From positions 1 through 64,000 of the forward strand of contig CAVWIN010000019.1 of assembly GCA_963755085.1 (NCBI GenBank): 64,000 nt of DNA, written 5' to 3'. The translations under genes and the position numbers were made by a program. Shown one piece after another: positions 55,125 through 62,812 of the stretch (its first letter is position 1; each line of letters begins with the position of its first letter). Source of the stretch: JACVRM01 sp963755085. GTDB taxonomy: Bacteria; Actinomycetota; Thermoleophilia; Gaiellales; Gaiellaceae. The notes under the pieces were generated by a model that saw only the letters and a program-made list of their open reading frames with translations, was not told where the DNA came from and did no database searches.

Positions 55125-57565
55125 ATGGCGCCCCGGCCGCGCCGCTCGATGCTGCACGTGGTGGAGAACCCCTACGGCTTCTTCGACGCGGCTGCGCGCG
55201 AGTACGTCGATCACGCGGCCCGACACGCCGACCCCGTGGATCAACTACCTCGGCGAGGGCCGTTACGGCGGCATCGTCTCGAACACCGGCGGCGGCTACT
55301 CGTTCGATCGCGACCCGCGCGACCGGCGCCTGACGCGATACAGGTACAACGGCATCCCCGCGCGACCAGCCGGGCCGGTACGTCTACATCCGCGACCAGG
55401 AGACGGGCGCGTTCTGGAGCGCGACGTGGCAGCCGGTGCGGCGCGCGTTCGACGCGTACGAGTGCAGGCACGGCGCCGGCTACACGCGCATCGCCACGAC
55501 GCACGACGGCATCGCGTCGGAGCTCCTCTACTTCGTCCCGCCCGGCGGAGGACCCGTGCGAGCTCTGGGTGCTCGACGTGCGCAACGCCGGCGACCGGCC
55601 GCGCCACTGCGCACCTTCACCTACGTCGAGCTCGGCTACCCCGAGGCGCTCGTCGACCAGCAGAACCTCGACTGGGCGCAGCACATCCTTCGCGAGCCGG
55701 GTCGAGGACGGCGTCATCCTGGCCGGGACGGTGTTCCGCGACGACACGATCTTCTTCGCCTCGAGCGAGCCGCCGTCGGGCTTCGACGCCGACCGCGAGG
55801 CGTTCGTCGGCCGCTGCCGCGACCTGGCGGCGCCGCTCGTCGTCGAGCGCGGCGAGCCGTCCGGCAGCGAGGCGCCGCGCGGCAACCCCATCGGCTCGCT
55901 CTGCCATGACCTGGAGCTCGCGCCGGGCGAGCGCCGGCGGATCGTCTACGTGCTCGGCATCGCGCCTGACGCCGCCGAGGCCCGCCGACTCGGCCCGCGC
56001 CCGCGACCGCGGACGCCGCGTTCGAGGCGCTGCGCCGCGACTGGGACGAGTACCTGGCGGCGTTCACGGTCGAGACGCCCGACCCCGTCTTCGACGCGAT
56101 GGTGAACGTCTGGAACCCGGTGCAGTGCCGGACGACGCTGCACTGGTCGCGCTCCGCTTCGGCCTACGAGACGGGGCTCGGCCGCGGCATGGGCACGCGC
56201 GACTCGGCGCAGGACACGCTCGGCACCGTGCATGCCGCGCCCGAGCGGGCGCGCGAGACGCTGACCCGCCTCTGCAGCTGCAGTTCCTCGACGGGCACGC
56301 GTGGCACCAGTTCTTCCCGCTCACCGGCGAAGGCTCCGCCGGCCTCGCGGCGGAGATCCCGGACTGGCCGCAGTGGTTCTGCGACGACCACCTCTGGCTC
56401 GTCATCGCCGTGTGCGCGTACGTGCGCGAGACGGGCGACCTGGCGTTCCTCGACGAGCGCGTCTCCTACGCGGACGGGCCGGCCGAGACGGTCTTCGAGC
56501 ACCTCCTGCGCGGAATCGAGTTCACGCTCGCCCACCGCGGGCCGCACGGCCTTCCGCGCGCCGGGCTTCGCCGACTGGGACGACACCCTGAACGTCGACC
56601 ACGGCTCCGGCAAGGCCGAGTCGGTCTGGTGCGCGATGCAGTTCTGCCGCGCCGTCCGCGACCTCGCCGAGCTCCCGACACGGGCAGGGCGACCAGCCTC
56701 TGCGCGGACCCGAGATGGCGGACGCCGTCAACGACGCCGCCTGGGACGGCGCCTGGTACGCGCGCGCGTTCGACGACGACGGCCGCCCGGTCGGCGTCGC
56801 CGCCGAGCGAGTGCACCGGATCAACATGAACCCGCAGACCTGGTCGGTGATCGGCGAGGTCGCTCCGCCCGAGCGTGGCGAACGGGCGATGGCGTCGATG
56901 CACGAGCAGCTCGGCGACCGAGCTCGGCGTCGCACTGCTCGACCCGCCGTACGACGGCGGCGACGACCGCGTCCGCGGCACGTCGACCTACCCGCCGGGA
57001 GCGAAGGAGAACGGCGGCATCTTCTGCCACGCGAACGCCTGGGCGATCGTCGCCGCGGCGATGCTCGGCGACGGCGACCTGCGCCTACGACTACTACCGG
57101 CGGATCCTCCCGCTCGCGCGCTCGGACGCCGACCGCTACCTCGCCGAGCCGTACGTCTACTGCCAGAACATCTGCGGGCCCGACGCACCCGCAGTTCGGC
57201 ATGGGGCGCAACTCGTGGCTCACCGGCACGGCGGCCTGGACGTACGTCGCCGCGACGCAGTGGATCCTCGGCATCCGCCCGACCCTCGACGGCCTGCGGG
57301 TCGCGCCGGTCATCCCCGAGGAGCTGGGGCGGGTTCCGCGCGCGGCGGAGCTTCCGCGGCGCCGTGTACGAGATCGAGGTCGAGCGGGTCGGGCCAGGGA
57401 ATGCGGTCGCGCTCGAGGTCGACGGCGAGCCCGTCGAAGGCGAGGTCGTCCGCTGCCGCGGCCGCGATCAGGTCTGCGGTACGCGTGCGGCTCGGCGCGC
57501 CGCAATCAGCCGATGGGCTGGATGCCCGGCACGACCGAGCTCCACGTCAGCCCGTGGCAGCGTAG
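55125..57565 (+). pseudogene. Second GH94 phosphorylase, disrupted by many frameshifts
   Basis: Joined across frames, the product begins ENPYGFFDAAAREYV and includes INYLGEGRYGGIVSNTGGGYSFDRDPRDRR, WNPVQCRTTLHWSRSASAYETGLGRGMGTRDSAQDTLG, DGHAWHQFFPLTGEG, the catalytic Asp in FADWDDTLNV and PPGAKENGGIFCHANAW. At least ten breaks are needed, for example near 55209, 55360, 55547, 55697, 56271, 56564, 56916, 57081, 57185 and 57327. Most are explained by one extra G or C. Between breaks no stop interrupts the right frame and all motifs are intact. Either the sequence is locally faulty or decay is very recent. Confidence 0.75.
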
Positions 57566-58875
57566 AGCGCCCAGCGGTCGGGCACACCCTTGAGCTCGTG
57601 CTCGCCGCGTTCCTCGAAGCGGATGCCCGAGCCGGCGACGAGGTCGCGCACCGTGCGCGTGACGAGCACCTCACTCGGCGCGGCCAGCGCGCAGACCCGC
57701 GCTGCCACATGCACCGTGATGCCGGCGATGTCTCCGGGGCTCCGCGTCACCTCGCCGGCGTGCAGGCCGCTACGCACCTCGAGGCCCGTCTGCCGGACGG
57801 CATCGCGGATCTCGGCCGCCGAGCGGATCGCCCGGGCGGGGCCGTCGAAGGTGGCCAGCACGCCGTCGCCGGCGGTGTTGACGAGCTCGCCACGGTAGCT
57901 CCCGAGGGTCCGTCGGACGGTCTGCTCGAACTCGTCCCGGAGCGAGCTCCAGCGGCGGTCACCGAGCTCGACCGCCCGCCGCGTCGAGTCGGCAACGTCC
58001 ACGAAGAGGACCGTGGCGAGGACGCGGTCGGCGTCGCCGCCGGTGGTCCGCGTGCCGGTGACGAACTCCTCGATCGCCCCGAGCAGGTCATCCTCGGGCA
58101 GCGGCCAGTGATCGGGGCTGTCGCGCTCGAGCAGACGGGCGCCGGCGACATGCTCGGCGAGGTAGCGGCCGTGGTCGGGGCGCACGAACCAGTTGTCGCG
58201 GCTCGTCACGACGAGCGTCGGGGCCTCTACGAGCGAAAGGACGTTGCGCACGTCCAGCTCGAAGACCGCCCGCATCCGGGCGACAGCCGTCGCGGGGCTC
58301 GCGGTGTAGCGCTCGACGCGCCCCCACCACTCCTCGACGCCGGGGAGCGCGGCAACCGTCGGCGCCAGGACGCGCACCATCGCGCCGGTGCCCCACTGGG
58401 TCTCGATCGTGTGCAGGAGGGCCTCCTGGACCTTCGGCGGCATCCCGGCCGGGTAGTCGTCCGCGCGCGTGAAGCGCGCAAAGCCCTCGAGGATCACGAG
58501 CGAGGTCGTGCGGTCCGGGTGCGTCGCCGCGAACAGCAGTGCCAGCTGCGCCGCGTGCCCGTGCGTGACCAGCGTGGCCCGCACCGAGCCGGCGGCGGCC
58601 ATCACCGCGCCGACGTCCTCGACCCACGCCTCGACGGGGATCGTCGCGTCGAGCCCGCCGCTCGAGAGGCCGACCCCGCGAATGTCGAACCAGATCACGC
58701 GTCCGAACCGCGCCAGCCCGGTGACGAAGTCGCGGATCAGCGGCTGCTCCCACACCTCCTCGAGGTGGCTGCCCCAGTCGAACGCGAGGACGATGTCGCG
58801 CGAGCCGGACCCGATCACCTGGTAGGCCAGCTGCGCCTCACGGCTGCGCGCGTACTGCGTGTGTGGCGTCGACAT
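57547..58875 (-). CDS. Alpha/beta-hydrolase-fold fused to class III adenylate/guanylate cyclase
   Basis: 442 residues from ATG 58875. Residues 1-280 follow the alpha/beta-hydrolase fold (YQVIGSGSRDIVLAFDWGSHLEEVWEQP, LFAATHPDRTTSLVILEGFARF), but the nucleophile elbow reads THGHAAQ, so the usual Ser is absent. The cyclase domain follows: metal Asp in LFVDVADST and in NTAGDGVLATF, with ITVHVAARVCAL where other cyclases have an Asn. The order is that of mycobacterial LipJ/Rv1900c-like cyclases. Likely a signal-sensing cyclase with a non-hydrolytic ligand-binding domain. Confidence 0.78.
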   Translation of the reverse strand: MSTPHTQYARSREAQLAYQVIGSGSRDIVLAFDWGSHLEEVWEQPLIRDFVTGLARFGRVIWFDIRGVGLSSGGLDATIPVEAWVEDVGAVMAAAGSVRATLVTHGHAAQLALLFAATHPDRTTSLVILEGFARFTRADDYPAGMPPKVQEALLHTIETQWGTGAMVRVLAPTVAALPGVEEWWGRVERYTASPATAVARMRAVFELDVRNVLSLVEAPTLVVTSRDNWFVRPDHGRYLAEHVAGARLLERDSPDHWPLPEDDLLGAIEEFVTGTRTTGGDADRVLATVLFVDVADSTRRAVELGDRRWSSLRDEFEQTVRRTLGSYRGELVNTAGDGVLATFDGPARAIRSAAEIRDAVRQTGLEVRSGLHAGEVTRSPGDIAGITVHVAARVCALAAPSEVLVTRTVRDLVAGSGIRFEERGEHELKGVPDRWALYAATG

Positions 58876-58964
58876 GCGTGGCGACAGACTTGCAGCGGGT
58901 ACTGGGACGCGCAAAGGTTCCCCGGCGCGGGAGCGCGGCTGGCAGCATCCGGCGCGTGACGACG

Positions 58965-59361
58965 ATGGCCGACCTCGACGAGCTCGCGCGCGCCCTGCCC
59001 GAGGTCGAGCGCGGCGAGGACGGCGACGGCCGGCCGTCCTACTCGATCCGCGGCAAGGTCTTCTGCTGGCATCGCTCGCCGCGGCCGGACGCCGTCGACC
59101 CGGCGACCGGCGAGCGCCTCGAGGACGTGCTCGTCTTCCGGGTCGACAGCCTCGACGAGAAGGAGCTCGTCCTGGGCGACGACCGCGGAGTGTTCTTCAC
59201 GACCCCGCACTGGAACGGCTACCCGGCGGTGCTCATGCGCATTCCCGAGCTGGCGCGGATCGACCGCGAGGAGCTCGCGCGAGCTCGTCGTCGAGGCGTG
59301 GCTCTCGCGGGCGCCGAAGCGCGTGGCGAAGGCGTGGCTGGCGGAGAACGAGCCGGCGTGA
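58965..59361 (+). pseudogene. YjbR/MmcQ-family protein with one frameshift
   Basis: ATG 58965 (GTG 58956 possible) opens MADLDELARALPEVERG, followed by SYSIRGKVFCWHR and VFFTTPHWNGYPAVLMRIPELARIDREEL, typical of the small YjbR/MmcQ (CyaY-like fold) family. At about 59280 one extra G shifts the frame; beyond it the expected tail VVEAWLSRAPKRVAKAWLAENEPA reads to TGA at 59359-59361. The unbroken reading otherwise fuses falsely with the next enzyme. Function of the family is not established. Confidence 0.65.
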
Positions 59362-60245
59362 CCCGGCTGCTCTTCGACGGCGACGTCGCCGCCGGCCTGA
59401 CGCCGGCACTGGCGACGGACACCGCGCGGCGGGCGCTGGTCGACGCCTACGAGGGTCGCCTGCAGGCACCGCCGCGCCTCGGCGCCGACCTCGGCGACGT
59501 AGGGCTCGTCTTCACCGCCGGCGGGTATCCCGGCGGGACGCGGGGCGTGCGGGTCTACCTCACAGGAGTGCCGGACGCCGAGCAGGCCGTGCTCGTCTGG
59601 GACGGGGACGGTGGGCTGGCGGGCTGCATCGTCGGGGTGGAGCTCGGCGCACGCCGCACGGGTGCGCTCGGCGCGGTGGCCGTCGACACGCTGGCCCGCC
59701 CCGACGCGGCAACGGTTGCGGTCATCGGCAGCGGGACGCAGGCATGGGCCCAGCTCTGGGCGCTGACCGCGGTGCGCGCGCCGCGTGCGGTGAGCGTCTT
59801 CAGCCCGACGGACCCGCACCGGACGGCGTTCGCCGAGCGGGCGCGCCGCGAGCTCGGTCTGGAGGCAGAGCCTGTCGGGTCGCCACGCGAGGCGGTCGAG
59901 CGCGCGGACATCGTTGTTCTCGCCACCCGGTCGACGGAGCCGGTGATCGAGGCAGCGTGGGTGCAGGAGGGAACGCACGTCACCACCGTCGGACCGAAGA
60001 CGGCGTCCGCACACGAGACGCCCACGGACCTCGCCGACCGCGCCGGGGTCGTGGCGAGCGACTCCCCGACGCAGGCCGCCGCCTACGGCGAGCCGTCCTT
60101 CACCGACCGCGCGCTGCTCCACCTGGGCGGCATCGTCAGCGGCGCGCTGCCCGGGCGTACGAGCCCATCCGACATCACGCTCTACGTCTCGACCGGGCTC
60201 GCCGGGTCCGAGGTGGTCACCGCGGCCGCGCTCCTCGCCGGGTGA
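59358..60245 (+). CDS. Ornithine cyclodeaminase / mu-crystallin family dehydrogenase
   Basis: 295 residues from GTG 59358, which overlaps the corrected stop of the YjbR-like gene. The Rossmann motif is VAVIGSGTQAWAQLWAL; ADIVVLATRSTEPV and GTHVTTVGPKTASAHE follow the family's order. Members include ornithine cyclodeaminase, alanine dehydrogenase and ketimine or pyrroline-2-carboxylate reductases, so the substrate stays open. The stop overlaps the GTG of the acylphosphatase. Confidence 0.78.
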   Translation: MTRLLFDGDVAAGLTPALATDTARRALVDAYEGRLQAPPRLGADLGDVGLVFTAGGYPGGTRGVRVYLTGVPDAEQAVLVWDGDGGLAGCIVGVELGARRTGALGAVAVDTLARPDAATVAVIGSGTQAWAQLWALTAVRAPRAVSVFSPTDPHRTAFAERARRELGLEAEPVGSPREAVERADIVVLATRSTEPVIEAAWVQEGTHVTTVGPKTASAHETPTDLADRAGVVASDSPTQAAAYGEPSFTDRALLHLGGIVSGALPGRTSPSDITLYVSTGLAGSEVVTAAALLAG

Positions 60246-60508
60246 CGCGGCGCCGCGTCGTCGTCCACGGGCGCGTGCAGGGCGTCGGCTTCCGGATTTC
60301 GCTCGCGCGCGTCGCCGGCTCGCGCGGCCTCGCGGGCTGGGTGCGGAACCAGCCGGACGGCACGGTCGAAGCGGTCTTGGAAGGATCCCCGGACGCCGTC
60401 GAGTCGCTGGTGCGCTGGTGCGGGCAGGGGCCGCGCGGCGCGGCCGTCGACGGCGTCGACGTCGAGGACGAGCCGGCCGAGGGCCTGCAGGGCTTCGAGA
60501 TCCGCTGA
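60242..60508 (+). CDS. acyP: Acylphosphatase
   Basis: 88 residues. The catalytic Arg lies in VHGRVQGVGFR and the Asn in WVRNQPDGTVEAVLEG, the two defining motifs. It hydrolyses acyl phosphates such as 1,3-bisphosphoglycerate or acetyl phosphate. Coupled to the cyclodeaminase gene by GTGA; a hairpin begins at its stop codon. Confidence 0.88.
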   Translation: MTRRRVVVHGRVQGVGFRISLARVAGSRGLAGWVRNQPDGTVEAVLEGSPDAVESLVRWCGQGPRGAAVDGVDVEDEPAEGLQGFEIR

Positions 60509-60532
60509 GGGCGCCGCGCGGCGCCCCTCAGC
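60504..60532 (+). terminator. Hairpin after acyP
   Basis: GCTGAGGGCGCC pairs with GGCGCCCCTCAGC downstream, with a single-base bulge and a short GCG loop. The left arm contains the TGA of acyP. No T-run. It could serve both acyP and the convergent small gene. Confidence 0.55.
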
Positions 60533-60749
60533 GGGTCTCCGTCAGCGGGAGTGGGTCGCGCCGGAGCGAGCGCGTGCCGCGAGCGCGCCGCGCGCGGCCG
60601 GGCGGGCGGAACGCGGCGCCGCTCCAGGCGGCCGCGAGCGCGGAGCGGAGCCGGGAGCGCCGCTCGCCGTCCTCGCCGCGATGGATCTTTTCGACGCGCT
60701 CGCCCATGCGCCGCTGGACGCCGTCGATGCCGATGAGCAGTTCGAACAT
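60528..60749 (-). CDS. Small basic hypothetical protein (73 aa), LacI-site-linked
   Basis: ATG 60749 is preferred to the upstream 60788, which lies within the operator region. The protein starts MFELLIGIDGVQRRMGERVEKIHRG and continues Arg-rich. No domain recognised. Its promoter region is the same stretch that holds two LacI-type operators, so it is probably under the adjacent regulator's control. Confidence 0.45.
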   Translation of the reverse strand: MFELLIGIDGVQRRMGERVEKIHRGEDGERRSRLRSALAAAWSGAAFRPPGRARRARGTRSLRRDPLPLTETR

Positions 60750-60769
60750 GGGTATCGCCTCTCTTTGTC

Positions 60770-60806
60770 TGAATCGGTTCAGATGCATGGTAGCTGAACC
60801 GATTCA
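60770..60806. promoter_or_regulatory. Two LacI-type operators between divergent genes
   Basis: TGAATCGGTTCA at 60770-60781 and TGAACCGATTCA at 60795-60806 are reverse complements of each other and each fits TGAAnCGnTTCA, the CG-centred LacI-family operator form. Their centres are 25 bp apart. They lie 24 bp upstream of the lacI-type gene start and 21 bp upstream of the small leftward gene. Confidence 0.75.
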
Positions 60807-60829
60807 TCGACGTCAACTACGCTTTGGCC

Positions 60830-61880
60830 GTGGCGTCGAGGCGGGTACGGCTGCGGGACGTTGCCGAACGGGCAGGGGTCTCCGTCGGCAGCGCGTCGCA
60901 GGCCTTCGGCCGGCCGGAGCTCGTCTCGGCGGACGTCCGCGAGCGCGTGCTCGCGGCGGCGGCGGAGCTGGGCTACGCCGGCCCCGACCCGGCGGCCCGC
61001 CGCCTGCGGCTCGGGCGCGCCGGCGCGCTCGGCCTGATCTTCCAGGAGCGGCTTCGCTACCAGCTCACCGACCCGGCGGCGCTCGCGTTCATGGCGGGGT
61101 TCGCACAGGCGATGGAGGAGCTCCGAGCTCGGGCCTGCTGCTGATCCCCGACTCGCGGTACCGCGAGGCGGCGGCGACGGCGGTCCGCGGCGCGGCGGTC
61201 GACGGGTTCGTGATCTACGCGGCCGGCGGAACGACCCCCGGGTCGAGGCGGCGCTCGCCCGGCGCGTCCCGGTCGTCACCGTCGAGCAGCCGCGCGACGC
61301 GCCGACGCCGTTCATCGGCATCGACGACCGTGCGGCCGCGCGCATGGCCGCCCGAGCACCTGCGGGAGCTCGGGCACGAGCGCGTGGGCGTGCTGTCCTT
61401 CGCGACCGCGGTCGACCGGGAGGGCACGCTCGAGATCGCCCTGAGCGCCGACCGGCTTGCCGGCTACCAGGACGGTCTCGGCGACGCCTGGGACCCAGAC
61501 GCTGTTCGCACCGTGCCGCCCGAATGCGGCCGAGCACGCGCGCGCGCGGCGTCGCGCGAGCTGCTGCCGGCGGAACGCCGCCGACGGCGATCCTCGCGAT
61601 GAGCGACGTGCTGGCGGTCGGCGCGCTGGAGGCCGCCGCGGAGGCGGGCTCGCCGTCCCCGAGACCTGTCGGTCGTCGGCTTCGACGACAGCCCCGCGGC
61701 GCGGGTCACGAGCCCGCCGCTGACGACGGTCGGCAGCCGCACGAGGAGAAGGGGCGGCTCGCCGCCCAGTGGCTGATCGAGGAGATCGAGCGCGGCGCGC
61801 CCGCCGAGGGCGAGCCGCGGCGCACGATCCTCCCGACCGAGCTCGTCGTGCGCGAGAGCACGGCGCCGCCGCGCTCCTGA
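60830..61880 (+). pseudogene. LacI-family transcriptional regulator with several frameshifts
   Basis: GTG 60830 (TTG 60824 possible). HTH: RLRDVAERAGVSVGSASQAFGRPELVSADVRERVLAAAAELGY. The effector domain continues across frames: LGLIFQERLRYQLTDPAALAFMAGF, GLLLIPDSRYREAAATAV, VPVVTVEQPRDAPTPFIGIDDRAAARMAA, EHLRELGHERVGVLSF, PPTAILAMSDVLAVGAL and ILPTELVVRESTAPPRS to the TGA at 61878. Breaks occur near 61127, 61137, 61240, 61343, 61525, 61545 and 61660-61740. All parts of a full-length repressor are present. Likely target: the operators just upstream and perhaps the GH94 genes. Confidence 0.75.
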
Positions 61881-61888
61881 GGATCCTC

Positions 61889-62406
61889 CTACTCGACCAG
61901 ATCGAGACGCCAGTCGTTGCAGCGCAGGATGTTGCCGCTGTCCTTCGGGTACTCGTACTCGCTCACGTCGACCAACGTGAAGCCGAGCTTGCGGCAGATC
62001 GCGTTCGAGGGCGCATTGTCGACCGACGGATACGCATAGAGGAACCGGTGCTTCCTCTCCGCCTTCGCTCGCTCGATCACCTGTGAGGTCGCGCTCGTCG
62101 CGACGCCGCGTCCCTGGAACGCAGGCAGCACCATCCAGCCCGTCTCGTAGACCTGGCCCTCGCGCGACTCGCGCTCCCAGTAGCCGACCGAGCCGACGCT
62201 CTCGCCCGTCGCGGTCTCGACGACTTGAACATCCGGCCCTTCCCGGTGCCCGGCAGCCGCTCGTAGCGCTTCTGGCGCTCGACGATCTTCTCGCGGCTCT
62301 CGGGGCCGCCGAGATTCTCGGTCATCGCCCTGTTGCCCATGAGCTGCTCGAGGAGCGGGAGATCGTCCTCCGCCCAGGGCTCGATGCGGAATTCGGGCTC
62401 GGTCAC
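61889..62406 (-). pseudogene. GNAT acetyltransferase with one frameshift
   Basis: From GTG 62406 the protein reads EFRIEPWAEDDLPLLEQLMGN to RMFK near 62230, then continues in the next frame as VVETATGESVGSVGYWERE, TGWMVLPAFQGRGVATSA (the acetyl-CoA-binding motif) and NAICRKLGFTLVDVSEYEYP. One missing base near 62229 explains the break. It resembles RimJ/RimL-type N-acetyltransferases. Located directly downstream of rnpB and its terminator. Confidence 0.65.
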
Positions 62407-62425
62407 CAACCTGCACACCCAAATA

Positions 62426-62451
62426 GAAACCCCTGCGTTTGCAGGGGTTTC
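62426..62451 (-). terminator. Intrinsic terminator of rnpB
   Basis: GAAACCCCTGC (62426-62436) and GCAGGGGTTTC (62441-62451) form a perfect 11-bp stem with a 4-base loop. On the minus strand the stem is followed by TATTT. It sits 5 bases past the predicted 3' end of RNase P RNA. Confidence 0.75.
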
Positions 62452-62455
62452 CTTA

Positions 62456-62798
62456 GCAAGCCTGTAAGCCGGATTCTGTCGTGGGTGACCATCTCTCTGG
62501 GCCGCCGGTTACCCGGCGGCTCTGGCCGCGTACCCGGTTCCTCGGCGGGCAGCGTCATCGGAACCTGCTTCGCGTTGCACCGGACGGGGTTTGGCTAGCC
62601 GCCGCGTCACCGCGACGCTGGTGGGCTCTTACCCCACCTTTTCACCCTTACCCCGGCATCTCGAGAGTGCCGGTGGCGGTCTCCTTTCTGTGCCACTTTC
62701 CGTCGGCTTTCGCCGCCTGGGGTTTCCCCAGCGTCCTGCCCTGCGGTGTCCGGACTTTCCTCGAGCCGTTGCCGGCCCGCGGCCACCCGGCCTGCACA
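62456..62798 (-). ncRNA. rnpB: RNase P RNA (bacterial type A)
   Basis: Read on the minus strand it has the conserved blocks in order: GAGGAAAGTCCGGACACC near the 5' end, CAGGGCAGGACGC, GGGTAAGGGTGAAAAGGTGG and GTAAGAGCCCACC, then AACCCCGTCCGGTGCAA and ACAGAATCCGGCTTACAGGC at the 3' end. GCAGGCC at the 5' end can pair with GGCTTGC at the 3' end as helix P1, which sets the ends. About 343 nt. It is the ribozyme that matures tRNA 5' ends. A -10-like TAAAAT lies at 62807-62802. Confidence 0.93.
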
Positions 62799-62801
62799 TC
62801 C

Positions 62802-62807
62802 ATTTTA
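62802..62807 (-). promoter_or_regulatory. -10 element of rnpB
   Basis: TAAAAT on the minus strand ends about 5 bases before the predicted rnpB 5' end. No good -35 is visible upstream, where the sequence is coding for the preceding gene's C-terminus. Confidence 0.45.
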
Positions 62808-62812
62808 GCCCG

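Noticed and set aside
58863..60245. An apparent fusion of a YjbR-like domain to the cyclodeaminase
   Set aside because: Created by one extra base near 59280; in the corrected frame the first protein stops at 59361.
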